From the NCBI GenBank assembly GCA_051651645.1, contig JBOFSR010000119.1, positions 1 to 9,071 of the forward strand: a DNA stretch of 9,071 bases. Reading direction: 5' to 3'. How positions within the stretch are numbered: the stretch's first letter is position 1; the number at the start of each line of letters is the position of its first letter. The notes beneath the pieces were generated by a model. It made no database searches and was not told where the DNA came from. It was given only the letters and a program-made list of their open reading frames with translations. Below, piece after piece: positions 1-5,973 of this stretch. The stretch comes from JBOFSR01 sp051651645. GTDB taxonomy: Bacteria; Spirochaetota; Spirochaetia; Treponematales; Treponemataceae. The position numbers were made by a program, and so were the translations under genes.

Positions 1-2
1 TG

Positions 3-659
3 AGCTCGTCGCAATTGTACCCTAAAAATACTTTGTATTCTTCATTTTCGGTATTGCCCGTGTTTGCTATGGAAGGGTTTAAGTTTTTTTCTGCACCAAT
101 TTTGATTTCTGTATTGGGGACGCCGCTTCCTTTTCTTGAGCTTTTTGGATCCTTTGCGATTGTTCCTGCAAATGATGCACAAATTTCTTTGTACGGTGGC
201 GGCGGCATTAAGTTTGGTGGCAGTGTGAAAAACTTTTTTTACAGTGGGTTTGTTCGCTATGCCTATAAATCAGAAAGCCTTGAGGATTTTTTGCTTGAAT
301 CTGGCTTGGGCACAGGCATTTCTCTGGGCTTTACGTATCGAGGGCTTCATATGGACTTTGCCTCAGAATATGTTTTTGGGCATACAAAAGGTCTGCTCGT
401 TCCCTTTGAAAGCCAATGGACTATCGGACTTGGAATTAAAATACAGGATAATTTTTTTGCCCTTGGAATGTGGATAAAATTATACAACTCGATTAGTCTT
501 GAAGAAGTCTTTTTTGCTGATTTTTTTGCCTCGGGCTTGGACGCCTCTTTTTTATTGCCAAATACTAATGTGATTTTGAAAACTGGTTATACAACAAGTA
601 GCAGTGACTTGCGTGACTGGACAATGCAAATACTAACAAGTGTGATTTTGCTTTTTTAA
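3..659 (+). CDS. Probable outer-membrane beta-barrel protein, C-terminal part (5'-truncated by window)
   Basis: The reading frame is open from the first bases of the window to a TAA at 657-659, so the N-terminus lies outside. A TTG at 15 and an ATG at 69 are in frame, but neither has a Shine-Dalgarno site and codons upstream of both stay open, so I treat the gene as truncated. About 218 residues are visible. They consist of short stretches alternating hydrophobic/aromatic and polar residues, rich in Gly, Phe and Tyr (for example FTYRGLHMDF and WTIGLGIKI), and the chain ends in LLF. A terminal aromatic residue after amphipathic strands is the usual C-terminal signal of barrels inserted by the BAM machinery. 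No named family is recognised. Placement in the outer membrane is inferred from strand pattern and C-terminus only, since the signal peptide cannot be seen. The 124-bp gap to ilvN holds a separate promoter, so the two genes are probably not one unit. Confidence 0.6.
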   Translation, partial: SSSQLYPKNTLYSSFSVLPVFAMEGFKFFSAPILISVLGTPLPFLELFGSFAIVPANDAQISLYGGGGIKFGGSVKNFFYSGFVRYAYKSESLEDFLLESGLGTGISLGFTYRGLHMDFASEYVFGHTKGLLVPFESQWTIGLGIKIQDNFFALGMWIKLYNSISLEEVFFADFFASGLDASFLLPNTNVILKTGYTTSSSDLRDWTMQILTSVILLF

Positions 660-704
660 CAAAAAGATCTCCTCCCTTTGGGGCAGATAACTTGCCGTGC
701 AGGC

Positions 705-733
705 TTGCAAAATATTGATTATTTGGCTACTAT
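705..733 (+). promoter_or_regulatory. Predicted sigma-70-type promoter for ilvN
   Basis: TTGCAA (705-710) and TACTAT (728-733) are separated by 17 nt. An overlapping TATGAT at 731-736 is a better -10 match but would make the spacer 20 nt. Transcription would begin near 740, leaving a leader of about 44 nt before the ilvN ATG. The rest of the 660-783 gap shows no convincing terminator for the preceding gene and no riboswitch or T-box that I can recognise. The match is modest, so this is a prediction from spacing and position. Confidence 0.4.
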
Positions 734-741
734 GATAAAAG

Positions 742-756
742 GCTTTTACCAAAAGC
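742..756 (+). promoter_or_regulatory. Small stem-loop at the 5' end of the predicted ilvN leader
   Basis: GCTTTT (742-747), loop ACC and AAAAGC (751-756) form a perfect 6-bp stem. It sits one or two bases after the transcription start predicted from the upstream promoter. It is not followed by a U-tract, so it is not a terminator. It could be a 5' mRNA-stabilising hairpin or an operator half-site pair. A chance inverted repeat in AT-rich DNA is equally possible. Confidence 0.25.
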
Positions 757-783
757 GATTTATGTCAATGCGAGGAGTAAAAG

Positions 784-1272
784 ATGCGTTATGTGCTTTC
801 TGTCTTAGTTGAAAATAATTCAGGTGTTTTAAGTCGTGTTTCTGGATTGTTTAGTCGCCGTGGTTATAATATTGACAGCTTGACTGTTGGAGAAACCCAT
901 AATACTGCTATTTCACGAATTACCATTGTTGTAAAAAGTGATGAGCATACCTTGGAACAAATTCAAAAGCAGCTTTCAAAACTTATTGAAGTCATTTCTA
1001 TTCATCAATGTGAGCTTTCAGAAACGGTTGTTCGAGAACTTGCCTTAATAAAGGTTAGCTCTGTGGGAGAAAAAAGAGGGGCGATAATTGAAATTGCCAA
1101 TATTTTTCGTGCACGCATTGTTGATGTCGCTCCTAACTCCTTGATTATAGAAGCAACAGGTAGCGAAGAAAAAATTTTAAGTCTCATTCAACTCCTTGAG
1201 CCATTTGGAATTAAAGAACTTGTCCGCACAGGCCTTACCGCCATGGGGCGTGGTGAAACGGTTTTAGCATAA
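784..1272 (+). CDS. ilvN: Acetolactate synthase (AHAS) regulatory small subunit
   Basis: This 162-residue protein is full length for the family (E. coli IlvH is about 163). It is the regulatory partner of the ThDP enzyme acetolactate synthase, the first common step of valine, leucine and isoleucine synthesis in the cytoplasm. It raises catalytic activity and confers valine feedback inhibition. Residues 1-75 form a clear ACT domain with the family signatures ENNSGVLSRV (10-19) and RRGYNIDSL (25-33). Gly14 and Asn29 match positions where, as I recall, valine-resistance mutations map in E. coli IlvH, so feedback control is likely intact. Residues 80-160 form the second, C-terminal ALS small-subunit domain (VVRELALIKV, then GLTAMGRG). 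The ATG at 784 follows AGGAG (773-777) by 6 nt. The catalytic subunit ilvB is not in the window on either side, which is unusual since the two are normally adjacent. The lipoprotein gene starts 26 nt downstream and may be co-transcribed. Identity is near certain; the choice between the names ilvN and ilvH is convention. Confidence 0.96.
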   Translation: MRYVLSVLVENNSGVLSRVSGLFSRRGYNIDSLTVGETHNTAISRITIVVKSDEHTLEQIQKQLSKLIEVISIHQCELSETVVRELALIKVSSVGEKRGAIIEIANIFRARIVDVAPNSLIIEATGSEEKILSLIQLLEPFGIKELVRTGLTAMGRGETVLA

Positions 1273-1298
1273 CGGTATATTATTTTTAGGATTTTTTA

Positions 1299-2969
1299 GT
1301 GAAATACTCATGTTTAGTAATTTTTTTTATACAGCTCTTTTTTTTATCTTGTGCAAGAGATGTAAAAACGGTGTCAATTTTTAGGGTGAATAATAAAAAT
1401 TACCCTATTTATGCCTTGAACGAAAATGCAGCAAATTCTGTTATTGATACAGAAAAAACGCCGTATGCTTTTTATAGCTTTCATGCTAACAGTCCCTTAA
1501 TAGAAAAAGCGTTGTCAATTGAAATTGAGAGTGTCTTTGCAGCTGAGGGAAAGGTGAGTTTTGGTTTTTTGTTCGAAAATGATTTTATTGCAAAAAATCA
1601 ACTAAAAGAAGAATTAGCTTCCCGCAATATGATTTCTGCTAGTCTCGATCAAAAAAAACTTACGCAATACGATATTTCAAATAAAAAGGCTGTTCTTGCT
1701 ATTAAAATCCCAGAGGATGCTTTGGTAAAAGGTTTTTTTGTAGAATCATCAATTCCGCTCAAAATAATTTCTGTAGAAGAGACTGCTCCTTTTTATGGTT
1801 GGCTGTATAAAAATGGCGTCCCGCATTTTAGCTCTTTTTCAGAAAGTTTTTTTAATGTAAGCCAAACGGACTTTGATTTATCTCCTGTGCAAAATAAAAC
1901 GGGTAAAATTACGGTTTACTTTGACGAAATAGCAACCTTGGATGCACAACAGCCTGTTGTCAATCTGTCTATTGCAAATCAAATGCATACTATTCGTCTT
2001 GCACCTCAGTTGAAGCAAGCAACTTTTTATACCAGTCAGCTTTCTCTGTCACCGAATTCACCGCTCATAATTAGATCAAAAACTCCTCTTAGAGGATTTA
2101 CCTTTATAGAAGAAAACAACGTTGCAGAACTTTCACCGCTAACAGCTGATATTGGTTTAATGTTGCGCTGGGATCAGCAAACATGGCGAAAACCTGAATT
2201 TGAGCTTTTTTCATGGGAGTCGTTTCCTTCCATTTTGGTTTTTGATACACTTGATTATAAAATTCAGGATAATTTTTTTAAGCGACTTGCATTTTTTGTT
2301 GAAAAAAGCGGGTATCGTGGTAAGATAATGTCTCTAAAGGATATAGCAGCCTTGCATGCCTTTAATGCCCACGATTATAAAGCTGCTGATTTGGCAGCCT
2401 TTTTCACACAGGCTCAACTTGAAGGCAGCACTCTCACTAATGAAGAAAATATTCTCCTTGATATTTTGCTTGTAAATCACGTTATAACCAAATCAGAAAA
2501 TGGATACAATGAGGGCGTTGGTGCGGTTCTTTCTATTTCACGTGAATCGCCTGCGTACTTGCGTGAGGTTTTGATGGTTCATGAAGGATTGCACGGTCTT
2601 TTCTTTATTGATGGTGATTTTCGTAATGAGGTTAAAGAAGAATTCCATAAAATGGACGCACAAAGCCTTGAGTTTTTGCTCCAATATTTTGTGCTAACAC
2701 CAAGTTTAGCATATGATTTGACCGACACGTATCTTGTCTACAATGAGTTTATGGCATATGCTTTGCAACAAGCTCCGTCGAATATAAAAAAATATTTTAC
2801 CGAAAATCTTGCAAATCGCCAGTTTATACGTCGAGCAAGACCTGATTTGATTGAGTACTTGATTGAGACAGAGGGTCGAGCATTTACTCTTGCAGGAGAA
2901 AATCTAAGTCGTTATATTTACGATCGCTGGGGTTATTTTGGCGGAAGAATAACTTTGATTACAAAGTAG
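1299..2969 (+). CDS. Putative lipoprotein with HEGLH zinc-metallopeptidase motif
   Basis: The GTG start at 1299 follows AGGA (1288-1291) by 7 nt and gives 556 residues. Residues 1-18 are a short lipoprotein signal peptide: one Lys, a hydrophobic stretch, then FFLSC with Cys18 as the likely lipidated residue. Phe at -3 fits the loose lipobox typical of spirochaetes. Residues about 40-280 are strand-rich with no recognised family. The C-terminal part carries HEGLH at 428-432, an HExxH zinc-binding and catalytic motif in a hydrophobic helix context (VLMVHEGLHGLFF). It is followed 51 residues later by Glu483 in NEFMAYAL, a good candidate for the third zinc ligand of a gluzincin-type peptidase. 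I infer a membrane-anchored protease facing the periplasm or cell surface. Substrate and family are unknown, and homology to a characterised peptidase is not claimed. The gene lies 26 nt after ilvN with no functional link visible. Its 3' end overlaps the convergent aroDE by 11 bp. The CDS is firm; the peptidase call is moderate. Confidence 0.8.
   Translation: MKYSCLVIFFIQLFFLSCARDVKTVSIFRVNNKNYPIYALNENAANSVIDTEKTPYAFYSFHANSPLIEKALSIEIESVFAAEGKVSFGFLFENDFIAKNQLKEELASRNMISASLDQKKLTQYDISNKKAVLAIKIPEDALVKGFFVESSIPLKIISVEETAPFYGWLYKNGVPHFSSFSESFFNVSQTDFDLSPVQNKTGKITVYFDEIATLDAQQPVVNLSIANQMHTIRLAPQLKQATFYTSQLSLSPNSPLIIRSKTPLRGFTFIEENNVAELSPLTADIGLMLRWDQQTWRKPEFELFSWESFPSILVFDTLDYKIQDNFFKRLAFFVEKSGYRGKIMSLKDIAALHAFNAHDYKAADLAAFFTQAQLEGSTLTNEENILLDILLVNHVITKSENGYNEGVGAVLSISRESPAYLREVLMVHEGLHGLFFIDGDFRNEVKEEFHKMDAQSLEFLLQYFVLTPSLAYDLTDTYLVYNEFMAYALQQAPSNIKKYFTENLANRQFIRRARPDLIEYLIETEGRAFTLAGENLSRYIYDRWGYFGGRITLITK
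2952..2967. terminator. Possible bidirectional terminator-like inverted repeat at the convergent gene ends
   Basis: ACTTTG (2952-2957), loop ATTA, CAAAGT (2962-2967) forms a perfect 6-bp stem. It covers the TAA of aroDE (2959-2961 on the - strand) and reaches the TAG of the lipoprotein gene (2967-2969). On the + strand it is followed by AGGTTTT, and on the - strand by TATTCTTCC. The stem is AT-rich and the U-tracts are short, so it would be a weak intrinsic terminator at best. Its position exactly at two convergent stops is the main argument. Confidence 0.3.
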
Positions 2970-4461
2970 GTTTTCCCTGCGGTGCTCTGCCCGTAAATAA
3001 TTGAAATTGATATTCGCTTTGACGAGCAAGTAAAAATGTCCCATTTTGAGTTCGGCAGCCCGCAGCGTTTGCCCGTTTCATTAATGCCGTCTCGGTGTGA
3101 TTGTAAATTGTTTCAAATAGAATTTCTTTGCCCGTGAAGTGGTAAAACGGAATAGGATCTTCTTCAGTGTTTGTGTGATTTGTGCCAACAGTTGTTGTCT
3201 GGATAATTAAATCAGAATATTTTCGCAACAGTTGCTCATCCTCATCCCCTAATGCTGACCACGCAAAACGGTATTTATCGGCAAGCATTTTTGCAGAACC
3301 GACTGTTCGGTTAAAAATACAAGCCTTCCCTTTGAGCATTTTGACTGCATACGCTGCAGCATATCCTGCCCCTCCAGCCCCAATGATTGCAACCCTTGAG
3401 CCACGTAGATTATGTATTCCCAAAAATTTTGTGAGTGTTTCAATAAATCCTTTGCCTTCAGTGTTATATCCTATCCATCTTCCATTTTTGTATAAAACTA
3501 AATTACAAACGCCAACATCCTCGCATTCTGGTGAAACGGCTGAAACATAGTCAAGCACATCTTTTTTGAACGGCGAGAGGATTGTCAAACCCTTAATGCC
3601 CAATAGCTCTGCAAAATCAAGAGACTCTTTTATATCTGTTGACGGCAAGGATATATACACATTCTTCAAATCTTTTGATTTGTATTTCTTGTTGTGAAAA
3701 AGAGGGCTTTTTGTTGTATCAAGCGGAAATCCTGTTGTTCCATAAAGGTTTGTCTGCGTATCAATTGAGTCAAATTGATAGCTTTCAAAAAGCGTGATAG
3801 GATCAATTTCCTTGTCTAAATCATCATGATTAATCTTTGTTGTCGCGGCAGTGTATGTGATAAATGAATGAAATTTTGACGCAAGCAATCGGCTTGGCAA
3901 GCTAAACTGCCCAATGGGATTGATAATCATTTCTTTGTGAGCAAGTTTTTCAGTCTGAGAAAAAATTGAAGTCAGCTCCTGCAGGGATTGTGGAGTGCAG
4001 GTGATTTTGGGGATTTCAAATTTTGTTCTACGCAAGCGTTGTATGTGCTCGTCAATATCGACAACCGTACCTTGAATATTATAATAGCTTCGAATAATTT
4101 TCGTTCCAAACGCAATTGCCGCATCATGCAGGCATGACACATTAAAATCTTCCTCTAGGTCAACAAAGGCAAACTTTTTTCCCGTTTCGCTACTCATAAA
4201 AGCAAGAGCCCGTGCGAATAATACGGTTCGTGTAACCTCGCCTTCATCATATAATCCGCCGTCAATTTTTCGACGAATACTCAAAATACACGGCACATCA
4301 ATGAGGTTTGGAAATTTGCGAATATATAATCGCTCATCGGTTGTTAAATAATCTGCACGTAAATCAACTAAGTCAATATAATTACGGTATTTTTCAACGG
4401 TTTTTATATTTTCCTCGAGCGTGCTTCCTGTAAGGCTTAAACAAATTTTTGATTGATGCAT
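2959..4461 (-). CDS. aroDE: Bifunctional 3-dehydroquinate dehydratase / shikimate dehydrogenase fusion, divergent active sites
   Basis: The 500-residue protein has AroD (about 1-215) joined to AroE (about 236-500). This is the order known from chlamydiae and plants and covers steps 3 and 4 of the cytoplasmic shikimate pathway. AroD half: DLRAD (33-37), IRRKIDGG (62-69), SYYN (125-128), Lys152 (the Schiff-base lysine) in IPKI, and SRLLA (190-194). AroE half: TKSPLFHN (250-257), SPFK with Lys299, VCN (318-320), GYNTEG (331-336), the NADP loop GAGGAG (361-366) with NRT (384-386), and a C-terminal ARQSEYQF. Oddities are Tyr127 where the catalytic His of SYH[DN] is expected, Asp67 for the Glu of EGG, no APGQ loop, and Glu335 for the catalytic Asp of NTD. 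Lys152, Lys299 and Arg191 remain. I chose the ATG at 4461, with AAGGA 5 nt upstream. The frame stays open to 4680, but that extension has no homology and overlaps the divergent gene. Fold assignment is certain; full activity of both halves is doubtful. Confidence 0.9.
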   Translation of the reverse strand: MHQSKICLSLTGSTLEENIKTVEKYRNYIDLVDLRADYLTTDERLYIRKFPNLIDVPCILSIRRKIDGGLYDEGEVTRTVLFARALAFMSSETGKKFAFVDLEEDFNVSCLHDAAIAFGTKIIRSYYNIQGTVVDIDEHIQRLRRTKFEIPKITCTPQSLQELTSIFSQTEKLAHKEMIINPIGQFSLPSRLLASKFHSFITYTAATTKINHDDLDKEIDPITLFESYQFDSIDTQTNLYGTTGFPLDTTKSPLFHNKKYKSKDLKNVYISLPSTDIKESLDFAELLGIKGLTILSPFKKDVLDYVSAVSPECEDVGVCNLVLYKNGRWIGYNTEGKGFIETLTKFLGIHNLRGSRVAIIGAGGAGYAAAYAVKMLKGKACIFNRTVGSAKMLADKYRFAWSALGDEDEQLLRKYSDLIIQTTTVGTNHTNTEEDPIPFYHFTGKEILFETIYNHTETALMKRANAAGCRTQNGTFLLARQSEYQFQLFTGRAPQGKPTL

Positions 4462-4496
4462 TTTTTTCCTTGCCGAATGATTATTGAACTGCCAGT

Positions 4497-4525
4497 ATTT
4501 TAGCATGATTGGGTAGACAATGCAA
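4497..4525 (-). promoter_or_regulatory. Predicted promoter for aroDE
   Basis: Read on the - strand, TTGCAT (4525-4520) and TAAAAT (4502-4497) are 17 nt apart. TGC directly before the -10 makes it an extended -10 element, which offsets the weak -35. The start point would be near 4490, giving a leader of about 30 nt to the aroDE ATG at 4461. This placement supports the shorter start, since the promoter lies inside the longer open frame. Confidence 0.5.
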
Positions 4526-4553
4526 GATTGTACTGCTAATGGAACGCCTTTTC

Positions 4554-4566
4554 TGTCAAATTGACA
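4554..4566. promoter_or_regulatory. 13-bp palindrome over the -35 of the PurF-like gene promoter (candidate operator)
   Basis: TGTCAA, a single central A, then TTGACA: a perfect 6-1-6 inverted repeat in the divergent aroDE/PurF-like control region. Its right half is exactly the -35 hexamer of the rightward promoter, and it lies about 29 bp upstream of the leftward -35. A dimeric repressor bound here would block the rightward promoter. However, TTGACA is itself consensus, so only the left arm is informative and chance is possible. Confidence 0.35.
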
Positions 4567-4589
4567 AAGGATGTTCATTGTGATATACT
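4561..4589 (+). promoter_or_regulatory. Strong predicted sigma-70 promoter for the PurF-like/PHP pair
   Basis: TTGACA (4561-4566, perfect consensus) and TATACT (4584-4589, 5 of 6) are separated by exactly 17 nt, with TGA just before the -10 giving an extended -10. This is the best promoter in the window. Transcription would start around 4596, so the leader is only about 20 nt and begins just before the AAGGA ribosome site at 4604-4608. Confidence 0.7.
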
Positions 4590-4614
4590 TTAGAAAATTT
4601 CTTAAGGATAAATT

Positions 4615-5955
4615 GTGATAGGTGTATTTCTTAATCAAAAAGCAACTAATGCAACAAAATATATTTATGCAGGATTGCAATCACTCAAGCATCGCGGTCA
4701 GTATGGTGCAGGAATTGCCTATTGTTCCGAAAAAAAAATTCATCAACATAAAAATATCGGTAACGCGACAAAAACTGTCTGCGAGCCAACAAAAAGTAAT
4801 GTAGCGATTGCAAAAACGATGCAATATACAAAAAATCTGCAGCTGGAGGATGTGCAGCCCTTTGTCAGTCATTTTAAGCTGGGAAGTATTGCCGTGGCTT
4901 TTAGTGGCGGACTTGAAAATGAAGCGGAGTTGCGGGACAGTCTTCAAAATGGCAATTGTGCATTCACTTCTTTTTCTCAAGCGGAGATTATAGTTCATCT
5001 TATTGCAAAAAGTTATAAAAAAGGATTTGAGCGGGCTGTCTCAGATGCGGTAACCGCTCTTAAAGGCTCTTTTACGCTTTTAGTGATGACTGACGATCTT
5101 TTAATTGCGGCTCGGGACGAGCAAGGTGTTGAACCTCTCAGCTTAGGAAAAATTGAGAATGGATGGATGCTTTCAAGTGAAACGTGTGCCATTGATTCTT
5201 GCCGTGGCGAGGTTGTCCGTGATATTAAGGCTGGCGAAATTGTAATTATTAGCGAAGATGGAATTTTTTCGTTTGACTTTGCCGATAAAAAAGAGCCTGC
5301 TATTTGCTCGTATGAATATGTATATTATGCACGGCCAGATTCCTGTATTGACAGCATTTTTGTGTATGAGGCTCGCAGTAAGTTGGGAGCAACGCTTGCT
5401 CGAGAAAGTCCAGTTACCGCTGATATTGTGGTTGGCGTGCCAGATTCAGGCTTGTGGGCGGCGATGGGCTATGCGCAGGCTTCTCATATTCCGTACACAA
5501 TGGGAATTATTAAGAATTCCTACAGCGGAAGAACAAGCGAATTCAATTCAAATGATTTTTATATGGGCGATTTTTTTACTCACGAAGAACAGCGTAAATT
5601 TGCTCCATTTAATGTATTAAAAAATAATGTTTGGGGAAAGAGAGTTGTCCTTGTTGATGATTCGATTATTAGCGGAAAAACTGCACGCAATCTTATTGCA
5701 ATGCTCAAAAATGCAGGGGCGACAGAGGTTCATCTTCGGATAGCATCTCCGTTAGTCGTGTCAAATTGCAAATTCACCCCAAATCTTCCAATGATGTCAA
5801 ATCTTATTAGTGCAGAAAATACAATTGATGATATTCAGCATACAATTGGTGCAAACAGTCTTTCGTTTTTATCTCGGCAAGGCATGTTGACAGCTCTTCA
5901 TAGTTTACAGCTTTCATCGCTCGGTTTTTGTACAAGTTGCTTTAATGCAATATAA
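4615..5955 (+). CDS. PurF-like phosphoribosyltransferase with an inactivated glutaminase domain
   Basis: The GTG start (AAGGA 6 nt upstream; a stop codon at 4609-4611 bars any in-frame extension) gives 446 residues, close to the length of PurF, which makes 5-phosphoribosylamine from PRPP and glutamine. Residues 1-215 have the Ntn-hydrolase fold signature (YAGLQSLKHRGQYGAGIA, 18-35). However, the nucleophilic Cys after Met is Ile2, the GHxRYST motif is AKTMQYT (66-72), the NGN of the oxyanion hole is SGG (97-99), and the Asp of SD[ST]E is Gln122. The transferase half is well kept: YARPDS (238-243), VPDSG (275-279), KNSYSGRT near 302-309, and the PRPP loop VDDSIISGKT (347-356, with IVRGTT changed to IISGKT). 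Cys231, Cys385, Cys439 and Cys442 match the [4Fe-4S] ligands of B. subtilis PurF. The gene leads a probable operon with the PHP gene. It may be ammonia-dependent, have a changed acceptor, or be regulatory. It is probably annotated amidophosphoribosyltransferase, but classical PurF activity is unlikely. Confidence 0.85.
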   Translation: MIGVFLNQKATNATKYIYAGLQSLKHRGQYGAGIAYCSEKKIHQHKNIGNATKTVCEPTKSNVAIAKTMQYTKNLQLEDVQPFVSHFKLGSIAVAFSGGLENEAELRDSLQNGNCAFTSFSQAEIIVHLIAKSYKKGFERAVSDAVTALKGSFTLLVMTDDLLIAARDEQGVEPLSLGKIENGWMLSSETCAIDSCRGEVVRDIKAGEIVIISEDGIFSFDFADKKEPAICSYEYVYYARPDSCIDSIFVYEARSKLGATLARESPVTADIVVGVPDSGLWAAMGYAQASHIPYTMGIIKNSYSGRTSEFNSNDFYMGDFFTHEEQRKFAPFNVLKNNVWGKRVVLVDDSIISGKTARNLIAMLKNAGATEVHLRIASPLVVSNCKFTPNLPMMSNLISAENTIDDIQHTIGANSLSFLSRQGMLTALHSLQLSSLGFCTSCFNAI

Positions 5956-5973
5956 AAATGGTAAGGAATTAAT

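Noticed and set aside
660..704. Terminator after the barrel gene (CCC-TTT-GGG and TGCA-GGCT-TGCA repeats)
   Set aside because: Stems of only 3-4 bp without a U-tract; not enough to call.
762..812. Possible 16-codon upstream frame overlapping the ilvN start
   Set aside because: No ribosome site, no run of Leu/Val/Ile codons, and out of frame with ilvN; it does not look like an attenuation leader peptide.
438..2279. Near-identical 21-nt segments at 438-458 and 2259-2279 (20 of 21 match), both encoding KIQDNFF
   Set aside because: Two copies in unrelated proteins, in the same reading phase, made of the preferred AT-rich codons. There is no flanking similarity, so chance plus codon bias explains it.
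3182..3550. 122-codon open frame on the + strand inside aroDE
   Set aside because: It is antisense to the well-conserved AroE half; its Pro/Ala-rich translation looks like a reverse-strand shadow and there is no ribosome site.
4600..4640. Frameshift or missed start that would restore the N-terminal Cys of the PurF-like protein
   Set aside because: A stop codon lies in frame at 4609-4611 and no Cys-Gly start is visible in the other frames. The other glutaminase residues are also changed, so the loss is real in this sequence.
4462..4680. A 73-residue N-terminal extension of aroDE, open to 4680
   Set aside because: It has no shikimate-pathway homology, overlaps the first 66 bases of the divergent PurF-like gene, contains the predicted aroDE promoter, and lacks a ribosome site, whereas ATG 4461 has AAGGA 5 nt upstream.
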